Made by a program: the position numbers and the translations under genes. 64,000 bases of DNA. It comes from Loripinus fragilis (lineage: Eukaryota > Mollusca > Bivalvia > Lucinida > Lucinidae). This document shows positions 9,047 through 19,350 of the stretch, one piece after another; within the stretch, counting starts at the first letter, position 1, and each line of letters begins with the position of its first letter. The DNA is taken from contig OZ026516.1 of assembly GCA_964019695.1 (NCBI GenBank), forward strand, positions 83,071,150 to 83,135,149, read 5' to 3'. A model generated the notes under the pieces. It saw nothing but the letters and a program-made list of their open reading frames with translations, was not told the origin of the DNA and made no database searches.

Positions 9047-9740
9047 TGAGAGGGCTTCACATATCACTTAGGCGACAGAATACCACCAAAGTAATGGCAT
9101 ACAATATTACTCGAAATTCGCCATTGTAATACAAGCAATGATGCTCAAACAAATGCTAGTGCATAAGTTATTTGTGGTGAGAAGTGACGCAAGCAGATTT
9201 ACTGCAACCATTTATTATTCCTTATTTGGAGGTAATGTTTTTATAATAGGAACATAAGTGTCATCTTATCAACTCCAACATGATTTTTGTGTTTGTGAAT
9301 GTTTATTGTATTCCTGTTACTTTCCCATGTGGTACCTTGGGTCAGGTGTGGTACTTGATTGTATCGTTTCCTGATCTTTGCCGTCTTTCTTACTTTCAAG
9401 CAACTGTATAGTGAGAATTGGCTCCTTTGTGGATTTCCATATGATGCTCTGATACTGAGATCTTTTGACACTCTGAAAAATAGAAAGATTAGTTTCCTAC
9501 GAAACATCCACTATCCTGACCTTGTAAAATTTCCGATGATTGTTCCTGCCTGACAAGCAGGCATATATATTGTTCAAGAGCATTCTTAGTCCCGTCTTCC
9601 AGCGGGACATGACCAAGTTTCCTGAAAGTTTCATGGCGTTACTAAAAGGTTTCCAACATAATATTTTACCTTGCCGGGCATTAATCCAGTAAAATCAGCA
9701 TCATCTACTGACAAAAGTGAACGTAAAGATCTTTGCATGA

Positions 9741-11580
9741 TGACTTCGGCTGATCTAGACCTTAACCTATAACCATCGCATCAGCAAGTTCGCTTGCTAA
9801 GTATATCTGGTCTTGACCTTTGACAATAAAGATCAAATAGGCAAACCGAAACCCTTTTTTCAGCTACACACCATAAGCAATTAGTGTGCTAAATGAACAC
9901 CTTCCATCCAAATTGAAAGAAGTTCGTGTTACGAGTTGTAGGACAGGTTTCAAGTATACTTGACCTTGACCTTTGACTCTGAAATTATATCGGTAATCTG
10001 AAAACCTTCGTTGTCATCTAGACATCATAAGCAATCAGTGTGATAAATACGAACACCTTCAGGCAAAACTCAAGAAGGCAGTTGGAAGGGCAGCTATATC
10101 CCTAACTGCAGAACGACAGAGTGGTTGGAAGTGACCGGTCTCCGAACGATTTTTGCTCCCAAATGTGGATCACAGCGTCCAGGGTTCGATTACTGCTTGA
10201 CCTATACATCACCTCATTGCACTCAGCTTTTAGCCATCCATCCATTATCATAGCATGGCGAAAATACTGTTTTAAAGGACATAAAATGGCAAGGCAACCA
10301 TGCATGTCTTTGGTTGCTAAGAGCAAAAGTCATTAGCCCCGTGACTGGAACCATGAACGGCCCTGGGAATGAGTTCTGCGCAATTTCCTTAACTTAGGTC
10401 AATATGTAACCAGAGTTAAATGAATATCCTTCAAGGCTTGGCATGAAGTTAGGACACTGACCTTGAGACATGTGTTCTGTAAATCTTCTCACTGAAGAAA
10501 ACATTTTAGTTTAGCAAATTTAAAAGAAACGTAATGCAAACATGAAATCGAATGTTCAAATTATTGACCTTCAACTGTGACCTTGAGTTGGCATGGATGA
10601 AACATTATGTTTGCATACAGTCTCAATGGCTTGAATATTTGACTAAAGTTAAAATAAAAATCCTTCTGACATAAAAGAAGGAATTCAAAAGTTCAAACTT
10701 GTGACCTTAAATAGAGCTTTAGCCACAGTGTTGTCATACATTTTTCATATCCTGTCACTGAAGCGGACATTTCACCTATATGTTATGAAATAATTTCAGG
10801 GTAAAGGCGATAGGGTGCGGACATACAATTAAAGGCTCAAACTTGTGGTATCCACTGGTGACCACGACCTTGTAGTCATGGTTGAATTACACGCTTCGCA
10901 CATCATCTAACTTAGACAAATATTCGAACAAAATTAAATATAGAGTGGACATGAAATTCGATGTTAAATCCCATTACCTTCAACCGCGACCTTGGCCTTG
11001 AGTTTGCATGATTGAGCCTTGTGTTTTGCACACCCTCGCAGTGAGCTGAACATCTTATCAAAGTGTAATGATAATCCTTCAAGGGTTTGAGGAGATATGG
11101 AGCATACGCGCAATTGAAGGCTTAATTCCATTACCTGTAAATGTAACCCTGACGTTGAGTCTGCGTAATTGAGACATGGGTTCTGCACACCGTCTAGTAA
11201 CTGAGGTGAACATTTGACCAAAGCTTAGATAATTTTTATAGGTTTAATGAGATACAAGAGTTATGGATAAACGGATGAATAGACACCTCGGGTTGGTGGA
11301 TTTATGAATGTGGAGTTTGCTTTAAGAGCTGTTAGGCATATTTTAAATATATCTGACCTTGACCTTTGACTCCAAAGTCATATCGGTGATCTTATTTTTT
11401 TGTTATAATCTACACACCACAGGCAACCATTGTGCCAAATACGAACAGCCTTAGTCAAAACATGAAAGAGGAGTTCGTGTTACGAGCCATAAGTCAGATA
11501 GATTCTAAGTACATTTGACTTTGATCTTCGATTCCAAGGTCACATCGATGATCAGATCTGAGACCTTTATTATAGTCTAC
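9741..11580. repeat. Degenerate mollusc-type 'gaccttgacctttgac' repeat region
   Basis: Multiple diverged units contain GACCTTGACCTTTGAC (9962, 11356 and others) and 'acaccttcaggcaaaactca'-like segments. They resemble the better preserved units at 29145-30847. I see no gene. The repeat is old relative to the young host element, so it was probably carried in with the nested element. Confidence 0.5.
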
Positions 11581-11744
11581 GATAAATAGCCAATTACTGT
11601 GCCAAATATGAACACCCTCGGGCATGTACAATATTGTGTAAATGTAGTTTCTATTAACAATCTGGAGCGGCACAAGCACGAAACTATAAAAGACTTTGTC
11701 TTGCTAACATACTTTAATACATATACTATGAATATTCGTATCAA

Positions 11745-11913
11745 TAGCGTGGTGACCGCCATTTTGATGATGTCACTGTTTACCCTAGAAGCGCATCTCA
11801 GATGTTTGAACTGGATAAAATCGTTGCTAATGCCTCAAAGTTTAATATGATATAGTTCGCAGAAAATCGTCACGAAATTTACACGGGGCCAAATTTTGTC
11901 CTTTTCGACATAT
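11745..11913 (-). repeat. Right inner (subterminal) copy of the terminal repeat
   Basis: A diverged inverted copy: GTGACCGCCATTTTGATGA at 11751, AAAATCGTCACGAAATTTAC at 11863-11882, ending near TTTTCGACATATGC. It mirrors the inner copy at the left end and makes both termini compound. Confidence 0.7.
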
Positions 11914-12107
11914 GCTTCAATGTGACTCATGCCCTATGCTCATGGGCAAGATGGCCTATTGCATTTCAAAGTAGAATTCTGTGTAAATATTGTTTTTGTT
12001 TAAAATCTGGAGCAGTACTGGCATTAAATATATTAACAAAAACGTTTATTTTGCCAAAATACTTTGATTTTTCTTAAATACATACGCATTATAATTGTGC
12101 GATGGCC

Positions 12108-12268
12108 GCCATTTTGATGACGTCATTACTCGGACCAGACGCCGAACTCAGATGGGCGAACTGGTCGAAATTGTTGCAAATACCCCAAAGTTTAATTTTA
12201 TATAGGTCGCCAAAAATCGTCACGAAATTTACACGGGACCATTTTTTTGGCCCATTCGACATAGACTA
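12108..12268 (-). repeat. Right outer terminal inverted repeat
   Basis: Inverted match of 7193-7350. It starts with CCATTTTGATGACGTCATTA (12109-12128), which includes the TGACGTCA palindrome, and ends CCCATTCGACATAGACTA at 12268, followed by the TTA duplication. Confidence 0.78.
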
Positions 12269-12273
12269 TTAGT

Positions 12274-12355
12274 GACTATGTGTATTCATAGCAGGAAGAA
12301 ATTAGTGACTATGTGTATTCATAGCTGAGAAATTAGTGACTATGTGTATTCATAG
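12274..12355 (+). repeat. Hairpin-motif array, right part (3 copies)
   Basis: Three further copies of GACTATGTGTATTCATAG start at 12274, 12307 and 12338, with shorter spacing (33 and 31 bases). The shared spacer end ATTAGT proves continuity with the left part: excising the nested element restores ATATTAGTGACTATG, the normal spacer-to-motif junction. B2 follows 45 bases later. Confidence 0.85.
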
Positions 12356-12400
12356 CAAGTGAAGTTGAATAAGATTGTATTTATAACTGGAGATAATAAT

Positions 12401-12609
12401 GGAGATCATTTGCCTTCAAAACAAATGATATATATATTGCATATTATTTTGCAAGTTAATTTGCATGACATTTATTATTGTCATTTCATAATGCCCGCTT
12501 ATGCCTGATTAAATGGTCTACATGGTACCCAAACCCAGTCTTCCTTATTTGTTATTACAGCATCGGGCTGCAGCCTATGCAGCTGGCTTTGTAAGTGTAA
12601 GGAATTAAT
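12401..12609 (+). repeat. Split direct repeat B2, right end of the retrotransposon
   Basis: I see no difference from B1 over 209 bases. It ends GGAATTAAT, then unique sequence CAACTG. The left end of the element is preceded by GTAC and starts ATGAGTGG, so AT may be the short crossover core shared by circle and target. Confidence 0.88.
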
Positions 12610-13213
12610 CAACTGTATAAATATAATTATATAATATACTCTTTAGTGATAAATGTAGGACGATTGTTTACCTTAGTTTAACGGTCTATTTCCCACACAT
12701 GTTACTGAATAGTGAGCACAGTTGATGATCAAAATAGATTCTCATTCAAAACGAAGTAGATATATTACATTTAGGAAACCCAGTTTTAAATATACAAACT
12801 AGCAGGCAAGGTTACATAGACGGCTCGTCTATTTGTATTTGTTGAGTGTGCCTAGTGTCATCAGTCGTTATTTCAACAAAATAAAACAAACATATAATTT
12901 AGGGAAATAGCCCGCCTTATCGCTAGGAATTCTTTGGGATTCCTATCTCAAATAATATAAGAGATATGCTCCGGACACCAATTAGGCTGGGACGGATGAA
13001 TGTATACACGGATGGATGCACAGATGGCCAGTTCAAAAACTGTTAGTGTCAAACAGTTTGGATCCAGCTCATAACGGACATTCTATCTTTCCTAATCTAT
13101 GGACCAAACTGTTTGCAAAGGTTATTATCAGACGACAAGTCGCCAGGGGGAGGGGGGGTCTAGCTAGACTAGCTAAAATATTGAAATTTTAAAATTATAT
13201 ATATACTTTCTAT
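12610..13213. repeat. Right flank with fragments of two dispersed repeats
   Basis: 12610-12930 shows nothing recognisable. Near 12935-12980 is a copy of the GATATGCTCCGGACAC repeat seen at 625-900. At about 13048-13145 is a diverged copy of the GGATCCAG palindromic element (AACAGTTTGGATCCAGCTC, then CCAAACTGTTTGCAAAGG, then ATCAGACGACAAG), followed by a G-rich run. Confidence 0.55.
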
Positions 13214-14183
13214 TAAGCCCCGGCTCCACAGAGCTTGTGACTGGGGTATGACCTCCTGACAACTGATTTTGTTTGCCAACTTACCTGCCACCTCTGCAAC
13301 AATTGCAACTAATTTTTAACTACTGGTATGATACCTGACCAGTCGTCCATCAGTCACCGACCAGTCTCTGATCAGTCGTCTCACATTCTGCTATCGTTTT
13401 GCATTTAGTCGGCGATCAGGCGGCAACTGGTCGGTTACTAGTTTTGAGTGATTGGCGATCATCAGCGAACAATCTGCGACTGGTCAGCAACTGAACTGAG
13501 ACTGGTCGGTGTCGGTTGGAGACTGTTCTACCATCAATGTTTTTAAAGATAAAATGTTTCGGAAGAATAAAACCATTTCTGTGTAAGCTACCATCATGAT
13601 AACACAATAGATACAAACAAAATAGAAAGCTGCAGTTTTGGTTGTGATGGTTCTGCTGGGACCTACATGTATAGCTCTAAGCTTACACTTAGAGCATTTG
13701 ATATTTCCGGCTCAATTCATCTGTTGGAGAGCTGAGATTCTACATCAGAATCAGGAGTCTAAATTTCAGTAGCTGTTTTTACTGTCTGCTTTGGTGCTGT
13801 TGTCTATTTTTTGACCACCTCTATGCCCCATGATGCAAACACTTTCAACGCTTGTGGTAAAATGATGTCAGGATGGCAAGATAACTTTTTGTTGAAGCTG
13901 GCACTGCAACCTGTCCCCCTATCGGTCGCAGATTAGTGACAGACTAGTTGCTGAAGATTTCAGAGCCAAAATGTTTATAAAATCAGTTGGCGACTCATCG
14001 GCAACCGATAAGGGACTGTTCGGCGACTTAAAGAAAACCTTTGCAACTAGATTGTGATCGAATCTGTCCCGGCTAGTCTTTTGTGCACCTTGTTGCGACC
14101 TCAACCTCTTCAACCTCTCTGCGATTGTCATTTTTTTTAGTTGCGGAGAGGTCACAAGCTCTGTGGGACTTATTGGGACTTTA
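13214..14183. mobile_element. TIR element with internal GACTGGTCGGCGAC-type repeats
   Basis: Inverted ends share TCCACAGAGCTTGTGAC (13225-13241), with the complement GTCACAAGCTCTGTGGGA at 14151-14168. The interior is dominated by short degenerate motifs on both strands such as GACCAGTC and GGCGACTGATC. A 130-codon minus-strand open frame at 13919-14311 crosses the element end and has no recognisable domain. A relative of the interior lies at 18830-19060. Confidence 0.6.
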
Positions 14184-14760
14184 AGCAAATAACAAAGGAG
14201 CCCATCAGACTCCCAAGATGCACAGTGGGTGTTCACATGCACTAAAGTCAGATTGCGCAAATAACATACAGGCCTAATTTTTTCATGACAGCAACCTCCC
14301 CTGTGTAGCATAGTATCAGTACACTAATGGCTTTTGCTTCTTGCATATTAAATTATGAAGTGACATAACGAATTGTACCAAATAAATCATAAATTGGGCG
14401 TTGATTAATATAATATTTGTAAAAAAAAATGTACCAATTTAAATTTAAATTTAAAGTGTGCAGTCGTAAGAAGATAACATATTGGCCCTGTATATACCAT
14501 ACTCAACCTAATAAGCACATTGCGAGCTTTTTTTTTGGGGGGGGGGGGGTGTTATGTTGTTGTTTTTTGCTTGTTTAATTTACTTTCTTTCAAAATAAAT
14601 CCTCGAAAGGCAATTTTAAATGATTGAATAATAGCCCCGAAATTCCTGTAGAGACCAAAATGTTTTGTATCAATGGAAAATAATTAATTTTTATTTTTAG
14701 AATTGTTAAAAAAAATGTTTACAAATTAAAATAATTATATTTTTTTAAACATATAGAACT
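14184..14760. other. AT-rich sequence, nothing recognised
   Basis: Contains a T8-G13 homopolymer junction near 14529-14549 and runs of A and T. No gene or clear repeat is seen. Confidence 0.5.
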
Positions 14761-15042
14761 GATTATGCGCAGTCGATAACGTGTCCAGGGGTGGTGAGTT
14801 TGATCCAGGCCTGGTCCCATTGATCATGAAATAATTTCTACTGCCATTCTCATCCCATCAGCTGGTTCAAGAAGGGTTATTATCAATTACAAGCGAAAGT
14901 ATGTGCATGAAGTAGTGGTTAACCACTCCCCCCCCACCCCCCCCCCCCAAAAAAAAAAAAAAAAGTGTGGTTAGATGAACTGACCATCCTGACATGACCA
15001 TAGCTGCTGACTGGGACATAAAAAACCAAACCAAATAAAGAA
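14761..15042 (+). mobile_element. tRNA-headed SINE, plus strand
   Basis: The head has GGTGGTGAGTTTGATCCAGG (14790-14809), which is B-box-like. The body has TTACAAGCGAAAGTATGTGC, and the end has TGACCATAGCTGCTGACTGG, then an A-rich tail. A C-run and poly-A (14930-14963) interrupt the body. It is the plus-strand counterpart of 8441-8700. Confidence 0.65.
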
Positions 15043-15900
15043 TTGATATCAATTTTCTTACAGGTCAAGTCTAATTGGCCAGCATGATTGACTTCTTTAA
15101 ATATTGAAATATGAGAAATATTTGCAAAGTCACCGCTTCTGATGGTATATTTCTAATATGTTTTTTTTATGAAATTTGAAACCTTGGGTATATTGAAAAT
15201 TCCACTTCGAGCTTCTATAAATATGATATCAATTCAGGTATTTAAACGAAAAATTATTCTCAACTTTGATATTTAATAGGCCCTGCACTTGAGATACACT
15301 TCTTTTGATAGCGACTGTCACTTGTAAGTGGTATGTTTTCATGACAAAGACGCCCAGCTGAACTACCATTAGTCAAGATAAGGCAAAAATCTAACTGAAA
15401 TTTGAGAAAAAATTGCGGACTTCTGCACAGACAAGCTGTCTTGTGGATACTTGTTGGATTTGTCTTGTTAGACAAATCCAATGAGTATCCTTAAGACAGA
15501 GAGCTTTGGCTGCAATGTGAAAAAATTTATTTTATATCTGGAGTACAAGTCTATGTTCGGTATTTAGCCCATGGAAGCCTCCAAAAAAGGCTTTATGTTA
15601 AAATTAAGTCTAGGCATTCCAATATTAAAGTGTAAACATACTCAAAACTGAAAAGTCATGCACGCGTACACTATTTGCTTTCGGTAATCATACGAGACGT
15701 TGATCCGACAGGTTGACATAAAAGTTGCCAGGCGGAATTCTATTTACATATAAATATAATTTCGAACTACTATGACTGTCATTAAAAACGCATTTCAAAT
15801 TGAAGTGAGATAGTTTTCGTTTGAATCACGAGTACAATAATTGATGCAAAAAGATTCTGAATATTATCTCTTTGCATGCTCTGTAATTTTGCATGCTTTT
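15043..15900. other. No gene; one strong hairpin
   Basis: An inverted repeat at about 15436-15501 has arms CTGTCTTGTGGATACTTGTT and AATGAGTATCCTTAAGACAG around TGTCTTGTTAGACA. Otherwise nothing is recognised. Confidence 0.5.
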
Positions 15901-16590
15901 TTGTAGTCTGCTGACTTTTTCCAAAATTAACTTTTCAAAAATTCTAAGTGGCAAACGTCTTGGATCCAGATCAGAACCGACGTTCTATCGGTCCTGTACT
16001 GCGCATGCGCGGATCCAGGAATTTTCATCAGGGGGGGTCCATGTCAGTCTGACAAAAAAAAGCTCTGACAACGTTGTTTTTTTTGTTTAAGTCCTCAGCT
16101 TACTTTACAGAAGTCAAATGGTCAATATCAAAGAAATCTATCATTTTTTCAAGGTTCCAGAGGGGGTCCAACATTTTCCAGAGGGGGTCCAACTTTTTCC
16201 AGGGGGGGGGGGGGGGTCCAACTTATTCCAGGGGGGGTCCAATTGCTTATTCCCTATAGAAACCCATATAACTTGTGATTTTCCAGGGGGGGGTCCAGAC
16301 CCCCTTTCCCCTCCTCTGGATCCGCACTTGCTGCGGCCAGTTTGCGAAGGTTATCAGATGAAGACAAAAGTCACCGCTAGCAAGGAAAGAGTTAACCCTT
16401 ATCCTACCAATATTTTTATCCTGAAAATGTTGTCTGCTTTTTACGTCTGCTGCATATATTCAGATGCACTCCAACTTTTTTCCAGGGGGCTTCCAAATGC
16501 TAATTTCTACAGAAACCCATATAACTTGTGATTTTCCAGGTGGGGTACGGACTCCCTATCCCCCCTCTGGATCCGCACATGATACTTTTA
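15901..16590. repeat. GGATCCAG palindromic element fragment and G-rich 'GCGGATCCAG' elements
   Basis: At about 15905-15985 is part of the TTAA-flanked element (TCTGCTGACTTTTTCCAAAA, then GGATCCAGATCAGAACCGAC). From about 16005 (GCATGCGCGGATCCAGG) to 16330 (CTCTGGATCCGCACTTG) is a G-rich dispersed element with several GGGGGTCCA motifs. A second partial copy ends CTCTGGATCCGCACATG near 16580. Relatives are at 28506-28803, 46032-46357 and 60092-60294. Open frames here only translate the G tracts. Confidence 0.6.
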
Positions 16591-16644
16591 CAATGGAAGC
16601 AATGTCTACATGTTACCAATAAATGATTAAATTTTCTTAATTTA

Positions 16645-16788
16645 GTGACTTTGTTTGTTTTGATGCTTTATTCTTGCCCAAGGACACAACACATGCAGCT
16701 AGTGACTTCCGCCAGCATTGAGTTTCGAACTGAGCAACCCTTCGATCCCCAGTCTAACTCTCTACCAACTGAGCCACTGGGATCATGC
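16645..16788 (-). mobile_element. tRNA-headed SINE, minus strand
   Basis: On the minus strand the head reads AGTGGCTCAGTTGGTAGAGA, a near-canonical A box. A B-box region follows (GGGATCGAAGGGTTGCTCAG with CAGTTCGAAACTC), then CCTTGGGCAAGAATAAAGCA. The tRNA-like part is too divergent downstream to be a functional tRNA gene. Confidence 0.75.
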
Positions 16789-16954
16789 ATAAATTCATGT
16801 TGCCTTAAATTCGTGCATGTACAGCTAGCTTCTTTACAATTCATTTATAAACATGATTTTTTTTAAATGTGGAATTAAAATAAATGTCTTTGATAACGGA
16901 ATATATAGGTCAAATTAACAATCCGACTTGATACTGACTGCACTACCCAGACTG

Positions 16955-17112
16955 GCTTCTGTTTGTTTATGTTTACTGTCCCACCAGCAGCTAAGGTCAT
17001 ATGGAAACAGGGCCATGGCCTAGTCTCATCTGACAGCTTGGACAAGACGGAGATCGAACCTGCCACCCCTGGTACAAGGTTAGTGATTTATCCACTATAC
17101 CATTGCAGCTTT
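16955..17112 (-). mobile_element. tRNA-headed SINE, minus strand
   Basis: On the minus strand: ATGGTATAGTGGATAAATCA (A-box region), then GGTGGCAGGTTCGATCTCCG (B box), then a body with the complement of CAGCTAAGGTCATATGG. Same family as 8213-8365. Confidence 0.75.
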
Positions 17113-18640
17113 CTTAATCCGGACTGGTATAAGATCACTTTTTCATTTTTTAAGTTTCCGGTATTTGATTTAATATGCAGCTTCGTGGGGGTGGGCACTC
17201 TTTAAAAAAAGTTCAACAACCTTTCAAGGCAGGCGTCAGCCAAGCTGTTGTGAGTATTTGATTGTGCATACAAGCTTAATTTCAAAAAGAGCTATGTCAT
17301 TTAGTAGTTTTGTTAAACCACTTCATGTTGGGCTAAGAGCCTTATGCAAATTATCAACAAAAGCTTTGAATCCACTTTTCATCTATAAAAGGGTACGGTA
17401 ACACTTGAACAGTCATGCTTCATGCATTTTAACCCTTGGTTATTCATAACCCTACTACCCTAGAAAGAACACTTTTTTTTCAAAACCAACAACTGTAGAT
17501 ACAGTGAGGTTAAGTCCCTCCTGTTAAAAAGGGACAATTTTACAAAGGAAATGGTCATTTTCCAATTATAAATTCCTTTGCAAAATTCCATGTAAAACAT
17601 GACCTTTCTTATCTCGCATATGTAACTGCTCAAATCTATGATGGGCCATCCAAACCTTTTGATAATACAAGTATAAGCTTTCAAAAATGCTTTACTTAAG
17701 TGTGTTTTTGTCTACTGTCTGAAAGTACAGAAGCCATTTGAAAGCTATTTTCAAATGAAAGTGGTGATCTATTTAAGGACACATCCACGGTGATGAGCTG
17801 GGTGTCATTTTAGTGTTGTGACACCATGACAAATTCACAGAAGAAAAGAGAATGGGCTCTCATGCTACACCACTTAAAATTAGCCAATTCTACCATACAG
17901 GTTGCAAACGTAGTCAATTATAGCAAGCAAATTTGATGGATGGACACATAGATGAAATAAAGATGGATGAACATGAAACCACCACCCCCTCCCTCCCCAC
18001 CCTCACCCAACACACAAACATTATTTGGGCCTCGATTCCCAGCACTGAGAAAACCTCAGTCTTCGAGGTAGGTGACTGACCAAGTAAGACTTAAACAAGT
18101 CTACTCAGCTACTAAGACTTAAGCTGGAATATTGAAACACTGCATGTATGTTGCAAGCTCAGCTATTATACGCTTTCAAAAGCAAATAACAAAGGCGCCG
18201 ATTGGACTGCGCAGATGTGCAGACTGATCTGCGCCTCTGTTGTCTGAAACAAAGTCAGGCTTTCTGGGTCACATCCCATCAGTTAGTAATCAATTCTTGA
18301 TGGACAAATGAAAAGTTCTTAAGACATGTTTTAGTTAATGGGCCCAAGTACCCTGAGGATTAAATAAAGCGTTTCTTGTTTTAAATGCAACTTTAGTCCA
18401 AGTTTTCATACACCTAATTAAACTGATTCAACACCAGTAGTAATTAAGACAGGAAATGCAGAGATATTATCTGTTAAAATATCAATTAACCCTGGTGTAT
18501 GACAGATCTGTCTGCTGTTTGTCTATGTTATTTGGACGCATTCTTCATTGAATTTGATAGTAGGAAATGATTCAGATTCTCACAATGTATACTTTTTTAT
18601 TATGTATTTAAATATTAGGGGGATCATGGCAGGTAGACTG
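17113..18640. other. No gene recognised
   Basis: AT-rich single-copy-looking sequence. Short open frames at 16963-17205 and 17460-17684 show no domain. A C-rich stretch lies at 17980-18010. Nothing else is supported. Confidence 0.5.
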
Positions 18641-19080
18641 AAATTGTGTAAGCCTCGCGAATTCACCCCAAAGCCTTTGCGTTTGTGATGTTGCACAAAT
18701 GTCTTGTCTTTTTTTTGGGGGGGGGGGGGCTACCTCTGCACACCATGATGTGACTATTTCAAAACGCTTGTAATGAAATAATGTCAGGATACGATGACAG
18801 CTTTCTGTTACAAATATCTTTGGCGATCTATCAGTGCATGCTGCAACCTCATGGTCAGCGACCAGTCACCAATGAGCTGCCAGATCCGTCGCCATCTCAT
18901 TTGCAGTCAGTTGCCGATTGCTCGCGGATTGCCAACCGATTTTGTACTGGTCGGTGACTGATCAGTGACTTCTAGATAACGATGCAACCAATCTACAATC
19001 AAAATCAGTCGCAATTAAGTCTTTTGTGCATGCTAAAGTGACTTGCTATAACTATAATTTTGATCGGCGACCTTGTTGCT
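18641..19080. repeat. Diverged relative of the GACCAGTC/GGCGACTG element
   Basis: Contains GATGTTGCACAAATGTC, a T-G homopolymer junction (18710-18729), TGACTATTTCAAAACGCTTG (compare 13833-13860) and many CAGTCGCC/GACTGATC motifs, matching the interior of 13214-14183. No clear ends are seen. Confidence 0.5.
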
Positions 19081-19350
19081 ATACCTATTAAAGTCAGGAT
19101 TGGAAATATGTACCAGTTCCCTTTTTTCAGTACCCACTGCAAAAATGAAAATACTTCAAACATCAAAATGATAAAATGAAAGTAAAATGACATGTTTAAG
19201 ATTCTACTATCAGATTATAATCCCACAAAATTCTAACAGATTAAATAAATTCTTTAATGATCATTGTTTTACCCCTTACTGTCTACCCCTACTCAAAGAC
19301 AACCAGAACCAGATAACATGTTGTAACATTTTGAAACTAGAAACTGCATT

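Larger units (their letters stand above)
7193..12268. mobile_element. Nested 5.08 kb non-autonomous TIR element, TTA target duplication
   Basis: Terminal inverted repeats of about 160 bases begin TAGTCTATGTCGAATGGG at 7193 and end with its exact complement at 12268. Overall arm similarity is roughly 85-90 percent by eye. TTA flanks both ends (7190-7192 and 12269-12271). A 3-base TTA/TWA duplication is characteristic of PIF/Harbinger elements, so that affiliation is possible but not proven. No transposase frame is present. The interior holds SINEs, low-complexity blocks and degenerate 'gaccttgacc' sequence. Second, diverged copies of the terminal sequence lie inside both ends. Confidence 0.78.
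1450..12609 (+). mobile_element. Ngaro/PAT-like tyrosine-recombinase retrotransposon with split direct repeats and a nested insertion
   Basis: The order A1 - ORF1 - ORF2 - ORF3 - B1 - A2 - B2 is the split-direct-repeat plan of PAT, Ngaro and Kangaroo elements of the DIRS order. A1 matches A2 over about 484 bases. B1 matches B2 over 209 bases without a difference that I could see. B1 and A2 abut, sharing AAT at 6351-6353. I see no methyltransferase domain, which points to Ngaro rather than DIRS or PAT. Such elements replicate through a circular DNA intermediate that the recombinase integrates, so no target duplication is expected and none is seen. Removing the 5,076-base element nested between A2 and B2 leaves about 6.08 kb, a plausible full-length size. 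The copy looks recent but has a stop codon in its recombinase, so it is probably not autonomous. Confidence 0.9.

Noticed and set aside
8871..9071. Proline-rich protein
   Set aside because: The prolines come from a run of 29 C.
7193..12268. The 5 kb between A2 and B2 as cargo of the retrotransposon
   Set aside because: TIRs, a TTA duplication and a restorable hairpin-array junction show a later insertion.
13919..14311. 130-codon minus-strand frame
   Set aside because: Crosses the end of a TIR element, consists partly of GACTGGTC words, and shows no domain.
16118..16531. 137-codon frame
   Set aside because: Gly/Pro-rich translation of G tracts in a dispersed repeat.
16730..16788. A true tRNA gene on the minus strand
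   Set aside because: Good A box, but no complete cloverleaf; continues into a SINE body.
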